Source: Candidatus Brocadiia bacterium
GTDB taxonomy: Bacteria > Planctomycetota > PUPC01 > DSUN01
Assembly: GCA_016782825.1 (NCBI GenBank)
Contig: JADHXT010000150.1
Span: forward strand, 1 to 7,909
Reading direction: 5' to 3'
DNA: 7,909 bases
The first letter of the stretch is position 1. Each line of letters starts with the position of its first letter. Positions 1-7,882 of this stretch are shown here, in pieces. The notes under the pieces are model-generated. The model made no database searches. It was not told where the DNA came from and was given only the letters and a program-made list of their open reading frames with translations. The position numbers and the translations under genes are program-made.

Positions 1-1
1 G

Positions 2-1132
2 TGGGTCACCCTCGCGTGGTGGTTCCTCGTCGCGCTGCTCAAGCGAGGGAAGGGGAGGGCGTGGCCGCTCTGGCTCGGCCTGGCGGTGGCCAACGCCGCG
101 GCGCTCTACACCTTCTACTACACCCTGTTCGCCATCGTGGCCCAAGGAGCCTTCCTCCTGGTGGCGTGGCGCGAGCGCGGTCGAAGGCTGCTGCTGCGTT
201 GGCTCGTGTGCCAGCTAGCCGTCGGGGCGGCCTTTGCGCCCTACGTGCCCGTGGTGCTCGCGCGGGCGCGCCAGCTTGGCGAACTGATGGCCGGCGGAGC
301 CGCGGGCGCCGACGATGCCTCGGCGGCCATGGCCGCGCTCTTCGAGCCGGCAGTGGGCTCGTATGCGCTGTTGATGAGCGTCGTTCCTGCGTGGGCGCGG
401 CTGCCCGTCTTCGTGGCCCCCTTCCTGGCCGTCATCGCCGCGGTGATCGCGGTGACGTGCGTGGGCATCCGGGGCGCTCCCGGGCGCCGCACGGCGCTGG
501 AGGTCAAGCTTGGGCTGGCGTGGCTGGTGGTGCCGGTGCTGTGCGTGGTGGTCTTCCCCTTCAAGGGCCACTCCTTTGAGGCCAAGCACCTGGCGTTCTG
601 CGCTCCGGCCCTCGCGCTGCTGATGGGCGCAGGGCTCTCGTTGGAGGGGCGGGCGCGTCGCTGGACGGCCGGGGCGGCCACGATGTTCCTCGTGGCGCTC
701 AACGTGGCGGTCGTGGGACGCTACATCGCCCCCTGCGTGCAGAAGAGCGACTGGCGGCAGCTTGTGGCCGTGATGGCGCCCAACGTGCGCGAGGGCGACG
801 TGGTGCTCTTCAACCCGTCCTACATCCGCCTGCCCTTCACCTACTACTATAAGACTGCCCTCGCCGCGGGCCGCGGGGCGCGGCTCACACCCGTGGACGC
901 GCCGCTGCCGCGGCAGCCGTTCCACCTGGACTCCCGTCTTCTGGGCCACCGCGTGTGGCATGTGGAAGCGAGCAGCGCCGTGGCGATCCCCCATCCCAAG
1001 GTGGCCAGGGCGCTTCAGGCCTACGAGCGGCTGGTGGGCTGGGGAAGCTATGGGCTGGTGGGGCGCCTGTGGCTCTCGCTCCACGACCTGTCGCGGCCGG
1101 CGTCCGGCACGGCCCAGCCGGCCCCCCAGTGA
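2..1132 (+). CDS. Glycosyltransferase family 39-like membrane protein, C-terminal part (5' partial)
   Basis: The frame is open from the left edge to a TGA at 1130-1132, giving 376 visible residues; the true start lies outside the window. The protein is very hydrophobic, with about seven candidate membrane segments, then a soluble C-terminal stretch of about 130 residues. Features typical of the ArnT/PMT-like GT39 group are the YTFYYTLFAIVAQ helix (about residues 35-48), a KHLAFCAPALALL helix (about 195-207), and a following KSDWRQL segment (about 248-254) leading into GDVVLFNP. Family members transfer sugars from polyprenyl-phosphate donors onto lipids or proteins at the outer face of the inner membrane. 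The N-terminal loop with the catalytic acidic residues is off the window, so activity cannot be judged. It could also be a related GT-C enzyme. The next gene has its own promoter and is probably not cotranscribed. Confidence 0.72.
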   Translation, partial: WVTLAWWFLVALLKRGKGRAWPLWLGLAVANAAALYTFYYTLFAIVAQGAFLLVAWRERGRRLLLRWLVCQLAVGAAFAPYVPVVLARARQLGELMAGGAAGADDASAAMAALFEPAVGSYALLMSVVPAWARLPVFVAPFLAVIAAVIAVTCVGIRGAPGRRTALEVKLGLAWLVVPVLCVVVFPFKGHSFEAKHLAFCAPALALLMGAGLSLEGRARRWTAGAATMFLVALNVAVVGRYIAPCVQKSDWRQLVAVMAPNVREGDVVLFNPSYIRLPFTYYYKTALAAGRGARLTPVDAPLPRQPFHLDSRLLGHRVWHVEASSAVAIPHPKVARALQAYERLVGWGSYGLVGRLWLSLHDLSRPASGTAQPAPQ

Positions 1133-1138
1133 GGCCCC

Positions 1139-1148
1139 AGAGCGCTCT
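1139..1148. promoter_or_regulatory. 10-bp perfect palindrome upstream of promoter
   Basis: AGAGCGCTCT is a perfect two-fold palindrome located 16 bp upstream of the -35 hexamer of the promoter at 1165. It could be a regulator half-site pair. It is short enough to occur by chance in GC-rich DNA, so its function is inference. An A-rich tract (TAAAGACCAAAA, 1148-1159) lies between it and the -35 box and resembles an UP element in this otherwise GC-rich sequence. Confidence 0.3.
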
Positions 1149-1164
1149 AAAGACCAAAACGCGC

Positions 1165-1192
1165 TTGACATAGGGCCCCCACGCCGTATAAT
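1165..1192 (+). promoter_or_regulatory. Consensus sigma70 promoter of the ABC ATPase gene
   Basis: The -35 hexamer TTGACA (1165-1170) and -10 hexamer TATAAT (1187-1192) both match the housekeeping sigma-factor consensus at every base and are separated by 16 bp. In such GC-rich DNA a chance occurrence of both at this spacing, in the right orientation and in an intergenic gap, is very unlikely. Transcription should start near 1198-1200, leaving a leader of about 60 nt before the ATG at 1261. A match this perfect implies strong basal transcription, so control, if any, would come from a repressor or from the leader. Confidence 0.88.
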
Positions 1193-1194
1193 CA

Positions 1195-1224
1195 GGGGTC
1201 ACGATTTCACCCACAAGTGGCCCC
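1195..1224. promoter_or_regulatory. Inverted repeat over the transcription start (operator or leader hairpin)
   Basis: GGGGTCAC (1195-1202) and GTGGCCCC (1217-1224) are inverted repeats with one mismatch that would be a G-U pair in RNA, separated by 14 bp. The left arm lies immediately downstream of the -10 box and spans the predicted start point. Because its first G residues probably precede +1, a DNA operator is at least as likely as an RNA stem. Function is inferred from position only. Confidence 0.38.
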
Positions 1225-1230
1225 GGCACG

Positions 1231-1250
1231 GCCCTTCTGGTCTGGAAGGC
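1231..1250 (+). promoter_or_regulatory. Ribosome-binding site within a possible leader hairpin
   Basis: GGAAGG (1244-1249) is the only purine-rich Shine-Dalgarno-like stretch before the ATG at 1261, with an 11-nt gap that is slightly long. CCTTC (1233-1237) can pair with GAAGG (1245-1249) across a 7-nt loop, and G1231 can pair with C1250 over a one-base bulge. If it forms, this stem would mask the binding site. The stem is short, so it is only a candidate. Confidence 0.4.
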
Positions 1251-1260
1251 ACGAAAATCC

Positions 1261-2394
1261 ATGGCTGAAGTCCGCATCGAAAACGTGACGAAGGTGTACC
1301 CTGGCAATGTGCTGGCGGTCAAGGAGGCCACCCTCCACATCGCCGACACCGAGCTCATGGTGCTGGTCGGCCCCTCGGGCTGCGGCAAGTCCACCACCCT
1401 GCGCATGGTGGCCGGCCTCGAGGAGATCAGCAGCGGCACCATCTCCATCGGCGACCGCGTGGTGAACGATGTGCCGCCCAAGAACCGCGATATCGCCATG
1501 GTGTTCCAAAACTACGCCCTGTACCCCCACATGTCGGTATACAACAACATGGCCTTCGGCCTCAAGCTCCGCGGCTTCAAGCGCAAGGAGATCGACGAAC
1601 GCGTGCAGGAAGCCGCCCAGATACTCGGCATCACCGAGCTGCTCGAGCGCAAGCCCAAGGCCCTCAGCGGCGGCCAGCGCCAGCGCGTGGCCGTGGGACG
1701 CGCCATCGTGCGCAAGCCCGCCGTCTTCCTCTTCGACGAGCCACTGTCGAACCTCGATGCCAAGCTGCGCGTGGGCATGCGGGCCGAGCTCAACAAGCTC
1801 CACACCCGCCTCAGCACCACGATGATCTACGTGACCCACGACCAGATCGAGGCCATGACCCTCGGCGACCGCATCTGCGTGATGAACGAGGGCGAGCTCC
1901 AGCAGGTGGCGCCGCCGCTCGAAATCTACGACCGCCCCGTCAACCGCTTTGTGGCCGGCTTCATCGGCACCCCGCCCATGAACTTCCTCGAAGGCAGCAT
2001 CGTGGGCGAAAACGGCGCCCTCTACTTCCACGAAGAGGGCGAAGGCCCGGCTCGGCTCCGCCTGCCCGAAGCCTTCCGCGAAGTCCTGGCCGGCTACGTG
2101 GGCAAGGCCGTCACCTTCGGCGTGCGCCCCGAATCCATCAGCAACCGCGCCGCCGACCCCGACGCCACCGACGACGTGGCCATGGGCGTGACGATCAACG
2201 TGGTCGAGCCCCTCGGCGACGAGCAGATCCTCTACCTCTCCACCGGCAAGCAAGACCTCATCGCCAAGATAGACGCCCACGAGAAGGCCGCTGTGGGCCA
2301 GGACATGGAAATCACGATCAACGTGGCACGATGCCACGTCTTCGACGCCGAAACGGGAAACAACCTGACCGTGGCGTGTGCCGCCGCGACCTGA
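1261..2394 (+). CDS. ugpC: ABC importer ATP-binding subunit, UgpC/MalK/MsmK family
   Basis: This 377-residue protein is the usual length for the carbohydrate-import ATPases (CUT1 type) that energise uptake of sugars, oligosaccharides or glycerol-3-phosphate at the cytoplasmic face of the inner membrane. All nucleotide-binding motifs are intact: A-loop Tyr13, Walker A GPSGCGKST (37-45), Q-loop Gln83 in FQNYALYPHM, signature LSGGQ (135-139), Walker B VFLFDEP (155-161) with catalytic Glu160, D-loop SNLD (163-166) and H-loop His193. The family linker IGTPPMNF follows, then a C-terminal TOBE/regulatory region (about 240-370). The ATG start is supported by the upstream promoter and GGAAGG. No binding protein or permease is adjacent, so it may be a shared ATPase serving several importers, as MsmK does in some bacteria. 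The substrate cannot be told from sequence, and the symbol reflects the family name only. Confidence 0.93.
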   Translation: MAEVRIENVTKVYPGNVLAVKEATLHIADTELMVLVGPSGCGKSTTLRMVAGLEEISSGTISIGDRVVNDVPPKNRDIAMVFQNYALYPHMSVYNNMAFGLKLRGFKRKEIDERVQEAAQILGITELLERKPKALSGGQRQRVAVGRAIVRKPAVFLFDEPLSNLDAKLRVGMRAELNKLHTRLSTTMIYVTHDQIEAMTLGDRICVMNEGELQQVAPPLEIYDRPVNRFVAGFIGTPPMNFLEGSIVGENGALYFHEEGEGPARLRLPEAFREVLAGYVGKAVTFGVRPESISNRAADPDATDDVAMGVTINVVEPLGDEQILYLSTGKQDLIAKIDAHEKAAVGQDMEITINVARCHVFDAETGNNLTVACAAAT

Positions 2395-2439
2395 CCGCGG
2401 CCTGCGCCGCCGCCGCCGCGACCGTGTTGCGGAAGCGTC

Positions 2440-2470
2440 GAGAGCGGGGCCGCCTGCCACTCTCTTTTTT
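2440..2470 (+). terminator. Candidate intrinsic terminator between the ATPase gene and nusA
   Basis: GAGAG (2440-2444) pairs perfectly with CTCTC (2460-2464). After one C/A mismatch, GG (2446-2447) can pair with CC (2457-2458). The stem runs directly into six T residues (2465-2470), the only T-run in this gap. A second hairpin, CCGCGA-ccgtg-TTGCGG (2416-2432), lies upstream. The stem is modest and partly A-T, so termination may be incomplete. No promoter-like hexamers are visible between it and nusA, so read-through could feed nusA. Confidence 0.42.
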
Positions 2471-2490
2471 GCCGCGCGGCACGTCAACCC

Positions 2491-2499
2491 AAGGAAGGA
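2491..2499 (+). promoter_or_regulatory. Shine-Dalgarno site of nusA
   Basis: AAGGAAGGA ends 9 nt before a TTG at 2509. The strength of this site and the match of the following residues to the usual NusA N-terminus decide in favour of the TTG start, as there is no nearby ATG or GTG in frame. Confidence 0.7.
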
Positions 2500-2508
2500 A
2501 TCGCCCCA

Positions 2509-4053
2509 TTGAGCGGCGACCTACTACGACTGGTCGATAGCATCCATCGCGACAAGGACATCGATAAGGACATCATCTTCGATGCCCTCGAGGATGCCCT
2601 CCTCTCCGCCGCGCGGAGATACTATGGCCCCAAGTCCGACATGGCCGTGTTCGTCGACCGCGAGAGCGGCACCATCCAGGCCTTCGACGGCAACAAGGAA
2701 GTGGATGGCACCCACCTGGGCCGCATCGCCGCCCAGAGCGCCAAGCAGGTGATCATCCAGCGCATCCGCGACGCCGAGCAAGACTCGCTCTTCCGCGAAT
2801 ACGAGAGCCGCGTGAAGCAGATCGTCAGCGGCACCATCCAGCGCTTCGAAGGCTCCACCATCATCGTCAACCTCGGCCGAGCCGAAGGCATCCTGCCCCG
2901 CAGCGAACAGGTGCAGGAGGAAGGCTATCGCATCGGCGAGCGCATCCGATGCCTGCTCCTCGAAGTGCGCCGCATGGGCACCCGCGTGCGCATCCTCCTC
3001 TCGCGGGCCAACCACGACCTCATCCGCCGCCTCTTCGAACTCGAAGTGCCCGAGATCGGCGAGCGAGTCATCGAAATCATGGCCATCGCACGCGAGCCCG
3101 GCCACCGCACCAAGGTGGCCGTCGCCAGCGCCGACATCAAGGTCGACTGCGTGGGCGCCTGCGTCGGCGTCCGCGGCTCCCGCATCAAGAACATCGTGGC
3201 CGAACTCAACGACGAGAAGATCGACATCGTCCGGTGGAGCGACGCCCGCGACGTGCTCATCGCCAACTCCCTCAAACCGGCCGAAATCCGCGAGGTGATC
3301 GTCGCCAGCGAACTCAACCGCGCCCGCGTGGTCGTGCCCGAGGAAGAACTCTCCCTCGCCATCGGCAAACGCGGACGAAACGTGCGCCTGGCCGCCAAGC
3401 TCTGCGAGGTGGACATCGATATTCTGAGCGAGGCCGAGGGCGAGCGCGAGCTCAAAGACCTCAATACGGCGTTTGGCGAGCTCGAAGGCCTGCCCGAACG
3501 CTTCCCGCAGCGCGTCTACCAGATGGGCTACTCCGTGGAAGACATCGCCGAGGGAGCCCTCGGATGGGCCGAACGGTTCGACCTCGACGAGGACATCGTG
3601 GCCATGGTCGTCAAACGATCCAAGACCGCCGCCGAAGAAATCGCGGTAGCCCGCGCACAAGCCGAAGTGGAGGCTGCTGAAGCCGAGGCACAAGCCGAAG
3701 CCGAAGCCGCCGAAGCCGAGGCTGCCGAAGCCGAAGCCGCCGCGCAGGAAGACACCGGCGAAGAAGCAGATGCCGACGCCGAACCCGACGCCGACGAAGG
3801 CACCGAAGCCCAAACGGATGACGATGACGCCGCACCCCAGGCCACCGAAGACGCCGCACCCGCGGAGCCCGAAGCCGAGCAACCCGATGCCGGCGACCCG
3901 CCAGCCGAGGAGCTGCCGGCCGAGCCCGCTGCTCCCGACGCCGCCGACGCCGACCCGGAACCCACAGCCGATGACACCGATGCCCCAGGCACCCAGGCGG
4001 AGCCTGAGGACGGCGAAGGCCCGGCTGACGACCCAACCACGACGGAAACATGA
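2509..4053 (+). CDS. nusA: Transcription termination/antitermination factor NusA
   Basis: NusA binds RNA polymerase near the RNA exit channel and modulates pausing, intrinsic termination and rRNA antitermination. The 514-residue product shows the family order: RNAP-binding N-terminal domain (about 1-103, with DLLRLVDSIHRDKDIDK), S1 domain (about 105-168), KH1 (about 175-250) with GVRG at 220-223, and KH2 (about 255-320) with GKRG at 286-289. Residues about 330-377 resemble a single degenerate helix-hairpin-helix/AR-like unit. The last roughly 135 residues (379-514) are a disordered Ala/Glu/Asp/Pro tail, far longer than in B. subtilis NusA, which ends near KH2. Translation starts at TTG 2509. 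infB follows after 26 bp. Upstream there is no rimP, which precedes nusA in most bacteria. Identity is certain; the function of the tail is unknown, though an autoinhibitory or anti-aggregation role is possible. Confidence 0.97.
   Translation: MSGDLLRLVDSIHRDKDIDKDIIFDALEDALLSAARRYYGPKSDMAVFVDRESGTIQAFDGNKEVDGTHLGRIAAQSAKQVIIQRIRDAEQDSLFREYESRVKQIVSGTIQRFEGSTIIVNLGRAEGILPRSEQVQEEGYRIGERIRCLLLEVRRMGTRVRILLSRANHDLIRRLFELEVPEIGERVIEIMAIAREPGHRTKVAVASADIKVDCVGACVGVRGSRIKNIVAELNDEKIDIVRWSDARDVLIANSLKPAEIREVIVASELNRARVVVPEEELSLAIGKRGRNVRLAAKLCEVDIDILSEAEGERELKDLNTAFGELEGLPERFPQRVYQMGYSVEDIAEGALGWAERFDLDEDIVAMVVKRSKTAAEEIAVARAQAEVEAAEAEAQAEAEAAEAEAAEAEAAAQEDTGEEADADAEPDADEGTEAQTDDDDAAPQATEDAAPAEPEAEQPDAGDPPAEELPAEPAAPDAADADPEPTADDTDAPGTQAEPEDGEGPADDPTTTET
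3655..3747 (+). repeat. Low-complexity GCC/GAA codon repeat in the nusA tail
   Basis: About 31 consecutive codons are almost entirely Ala and Glu (with rare Gln and Val), built from irregular iterations of GCCGAAGCCGAG-like units. They encode a potentially helical Ala/Glu stretch (residues 383-413) before the Asp/Pro-rich end of NusA. The irregular third positions (GCC/GCT/GCA, GAA/GAG) suggest an old repeat that has drifted, not a fresh expansion. Confidence 0.7.
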
Positions 4054-4067
4054 TCTAGCTTCCAGGC

Positions 4068-4072
4068 AGGAG
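4068..4072 (+). promoter_or_regulatory. Shine-Dalgarno site of infB
   Basis: AGGAG (inside GGCAGGAG) ends 7 nt before the TTG at 4080. With the downstream match to the conserved IF-2 N-terminal module (YTLSKELGVSNNEVLDKCRELG), it fixes the TTG as start. Confidence 0.7.
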
Positions 4073-4079
4073 CTGCCGC

Positions 4080-6419
<2,340 letters not shown>

Positions 6420-6462
6420 AGCGGCACTCGCCATCCCCGGCGCGCCGCCCCGCCCGATGCCC

Positions 6463-6468
6463 AGGGAG
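6463..6468 (+). promoter_or_regulatory. Shine-Dalgarno site that selects the ylxP start
   Basis: AGGGAG ends 9 nt before GTG 6478. An in-frame ATG lies 21 bp upstream at 6457, but it has only C-rich sequence before it and would place this site inside the coding region. The GTG start is therefore preferred. Confidence 0.65.
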
Positions 6469-6477
6469 CGCACCGCC

Positions 6478-6759
6478 GTGAACGTGGGCACCCTGTCCGT
6501 CAAGCTGATGATCCGCGAGGCCACGAGCCTCAAGGCCAAGCGCCGCGTGCTCAAGAGCCTCAAAGACCAGATCCGCAACCGCCACAACGTGTCCGTCGCC
6601 GAAGTAGGCGCGCAAGACAGCCACCAGCAGGCCATCCTCGGCATCGCCATGGCCGGCAGCGACAGCCGCTACATCGACGGCGGCCTCGCCCAGATCGTCA
6701 ATTTCATCCGCGGGTTCCGCCTCGCCGAACTCGTGGACTACGAGGTGGAGATCTTCTAA
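6478..6759 (+). CDS. ylxP: DUF503 / YlxP family protein
   Basis: This 93-residue protein matches the small DUF503 family in length and pattern: MNVGTLSVKLMI at the start, then SLKAKRRVLKSLKDQIRNR (residues 17-35), NVSVAEVGAQD (37-47), and a C-terminal helix ending DYEVEIF. In B. subtilis the homologue YlxP is likewise encoded between infB and rbfA, and it has been linked to ribosome biogenesis, but no biochemical activity is firmly established to my knowledge. The GTG start at 6478 follows AGGGAG and removes seven poorly matching residues (MPRERTA) that an ATG at 6457 would add. The gene lies 58 bp after infB, and its TAA shares its last base with the rbfA ATG, indicating translational coupling. 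Confidence 0.88.
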   Translation: MNVGTLSVKLMIREATSLKAKRRVLKSLKDQIRNRHNVSVAEVGAQDSHQQAILGIAMAGSDSRYIDGGLAQIVNFIRGFRLAELVDYEVEIF

Positions 6760-7181
6760 TGTCCCTCCGACGCGTAGCCCGCGTGGCCGAACGCATCCGC
6801 GAAGAAGCCAGCCACACCATCCTCTACGAACTCACCGACCCCCGCATCCAGATGGTCACCGTCACCAAGGTCGACCTCTCGCGCGACATGCACCACGCCA
6901 CCATCTACGTCTCCGTCCTCGGCGACGAAGCCAAGCAGCGCACCGTCCTCCGCGGCCTCGACAGCGCCCGCGGCCTCATCCGCTCGCGCATCGCCAAAAA
7001 CATCCGCCTCCGCGAAACGCCTGACATCGCCTTCCAGTTCGACCCCACCATCGCCTCGTCCATCGAAATCTCCCGCCTCATCGACGAAGCCCTCGCCGAG
7101 AGCAACGCCGCCAAAGGCACCGCCGACGCCGAGGCCTCAGCCGACGTCCCCGAAGATGAGCCGGCGGAAGACGACGAGTAG
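6759..7181 (+). CDS. rbfA: 30S ribosome-binding factor RbfA
   Basis: RbfA is a KH-type RNA-binding protein that assists late maturation of the 30S subunit, including processing of the 16S rRNA 5' end, and was first identified through cold sensitivity. The 140-residue product shows the family's N-terminal RVARVAERIREEASHTI helix (5-21), DPRIQMVTVTKVDLSRD (27-43), the strand ATIYVSVLG (47-55), and the C-terminal core IRLRETPDIAFQFDPTI (82-98). Residues about 115-140 form an acidic Ala/Glu/Asp tail beyond the KH core, in the same style as the NusA tail. The ATG overlaps the ylxP stop by one base (TAATG), and GAGGTGGAG (6742-6750) precedes it by 8 nt. It is the last intact gene of the operon. truB, a frequent neighbour elsewhere, does not follow. 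Confidence 0.95.
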   Translation: MSLRRVARVAERIREEASHTILYELTDPRIQMVTVTKVDLSRDMHHATIYVSVLGDEAKQRTVLRGLDSARGLIRSRIAKNIRLRETPDIAFQFDPTIASSIEISRLIDEALAESNAAKGTADAEASADVPEDEPAEDDE

Positions 7182-7189
7182 TCCGCTCG

Positions 7190-7238
7190 TGCCACAATGG
7201 CAGACGCGTTTTCGTCATAGGGTGGCTTTTTCGCCATC
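7190..7238 (+). terminator. Hairpin cluster after rbfA, weak terminator candidate
   Basis: Three short stems follow the rbfA stop: TGCCA-caa-TGGCA (7190-7202), GACG-cgtttt-CGTC (7203-7216) and GGTGGC-tttttc-GCCATC (7221-7238, one G-T pair). The T-runs fall in loops instead of after a stem, so this does not match a standard intrinsic terminator. The position at the end of the operon is the main reason for listing it. Confidence 0.22.
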
Positions 7239-7285
7239 GTTCCGGCAGGCTGGAATCCCGCCCATCGCCACGCCGCACTCGCTGC

Positions 7286-7419
7286 CGTCATTCCGACCGA
7301 GGCGGAGCCGAGCGGAGGAATCTCGCAGCAGACGGCGCCACCGCTCCCATCGACGCGCCGACCCCATCCGCCGCCAGATCCCTCGATTCCGCCCCGACGG
7401 GGCTCCACTCGGGATGACG
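7286..7419. repeat. Imperfect inverted-repeat element, dispersed-repeat/MITE-like
   Basis: The ends CGTCATTCCGA (7286-7296) and TCGGGATGACG (7409-7419) are inverted repeats with one mismatch. Further in, GGAATCT (7317-7323) is matched inversely by AGATCCC (7376-7382). Each arm has its own short palindrome, such as CCCC-GAC-GGGG (7392-7402). The pattern 'GTCATTCCGA...GGAATCT...AGATCCC...TCGGGATGAC' resembles non-coding foldback repeats I have seen in many bacterial genomes and metagenomes. I cannot name a formal family. No protein is encoded. With the flanking bases it accounts for most of the gene-free stretch 7182-7475. Confidence 0.55.
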
Positions 7420-7430
7420 AACTCCGTGCG

Positions 7431-7471
7431 GTCGCCTCCCGCCTTCCCGCGGAGGCGAGAAGGAGGGCGAC
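7431..7471. repeat. Inverted repeat between the foldback element and the gene remnant
   Basis: GTCGCC (7431-7436) and GGCGAC (7466-7471) pair perfectly. After one mismatch, a further three pairs (one of them G-T) extend the stem to about ten positions around a loop of about 21 bases. It lies just downstream of the stop codon of the minus-strand remnant, so it could be what is left of that gene's transcription terminator, but there is no T-run on either side. Confidence 0.3.
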
Positions 7472-7475
7472 GGTC

Positions 7476-7646
7476 TCACCCCTCGAGCAACCGGGCGAGG
7501 GGGCACTGGGCGCAGGGGGTGTGGGGGGCGTTGCAGAAGTCGCCGTAGAGCGGGTAGAGGCCCTGCTGGCGGCGGCCGCTGCGCAGCAGCTTCACGTCCT
7601 TCTCGGGCCGGCCGAAGAGCTTGAGCGCCACCGGTGCGGTCGGAAC
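7476..7646 (-). pseudogene. C-terminal remnant of a DUF2851-like protein
   Basis: On the minus strand a 56-codon frame runs from just after an in-frame TGA (7649-7647) to a TGA at 7478-7476. Its product has real-protein character: VALKLFGRPEKDVKLLRSGR (7631-7572), then RQQGLYPLYGDFCNAP and CAQCPLARLLEG at the end, with three cysteines spaced C-x6-C-x2-C. An 'RRQQGL..LY..-C...C..CPL' ending recalls the C-terminus of DUF2851 proteins, a family of unknown function normally several hundred residues long. That assignment is from memory. No start codon with a ribosome-binding site precedes it, and the upstream DNA has different composition, so the gene seems truncated at about 7630-7646 by insertion, deletion or a misjoin. 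A frameshifted continuation to the right was not recognisable. Confidence 0.5.
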
Positions 7647-7840
7647 TCAAGAAGATACCCGCCTCGCGCACAGGTGCAAGCCTTCATGAGCGATGGTCGC
7701 TGCGGAAGACGCTCAGGCATAGAAACACTCCGGCGAGATCCGGCAGGAATCCCGCCAAGAGCATATCATAACTCACAGCTCTTCAAACACTTATGGCGTG
7801 CTATGGAGAACCACAAACTCGCTGGACCAGTACAGCGGTA

Positions 7841-7864
7841 GCTCCTGTTTCGGTATACAGGAGC
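7841..7864. repeat. 8-bp perfect hairpin near the right edge
   Basis: GCTCCTGT (7841-7848) and ACAGGAGC (7857-7864) form a perfect 8-bp stem with an 8-base loop. No T-run follows on either strand, so it is not an intrinsic terminator. It stands one base from the next hairpin. Confidence 0.6.
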
Positions 7865-7865
7865 C

Positions 7866-7882
7866 GTGTGGCGTAGCCGCAC
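7866..7882. repeat. 7-bp hairpin adjacent to the previous one
   Basis: GTGTGGC (7866-7872) pairs with GCCGCAC (7876-7882) through six Watson-Crick pairs and one G-T pair around a 3-base loop. The tandem placement of two stems in non-coding, lower-G+C DNA suggests a structured RNA leader or a mobile-element end; which of these cannot be decided here. Confidence 0.45.

Noticed and set aside
215..1171. Long open frames opposite or overlapping the glycosyltransferase
   Set aside because: They are compositional shadows of a GC-rich gene, Arg/His/Gly-rich with no recognisable domains, whereas the + frame has clear membrane helices and family motifs.
2470..2481. TGCCGCGCGGCA palindrome upstream of nusA as a hairpin or operator
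   Set aside because: It has no room for a loop as RNA, and short GC-only palindromes are common in this composition. It remains possible as a protein site but lacks support.
6457..6477. ATG 6457 as the ylxP start
   Set aside because: No Shine-Dalgarno site precedes it, and the extra residues MPRERTA do not fit the family N-terminus; AGGGAG 6463-6468 points to GTG 6478.
7286..7419. CRISPR array
   Set aside because: There are only two inverted arms, with no series of direct repeats and regular spacers.
7479..7502. Perfect 7-bp inverted repeat CCCCTCG/CGAGGGG as a terminator
   Set aside because: It encodes the last residues of the minus-strand remnant (PLARLLEG) and has no adjacent T-run on either strand.
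7686..7841. A 51-codon + strand frame at the right end as a small gene
   Set aside because: It has no ribosome-binding site or family resemblance, and it crosses the compositional junction.
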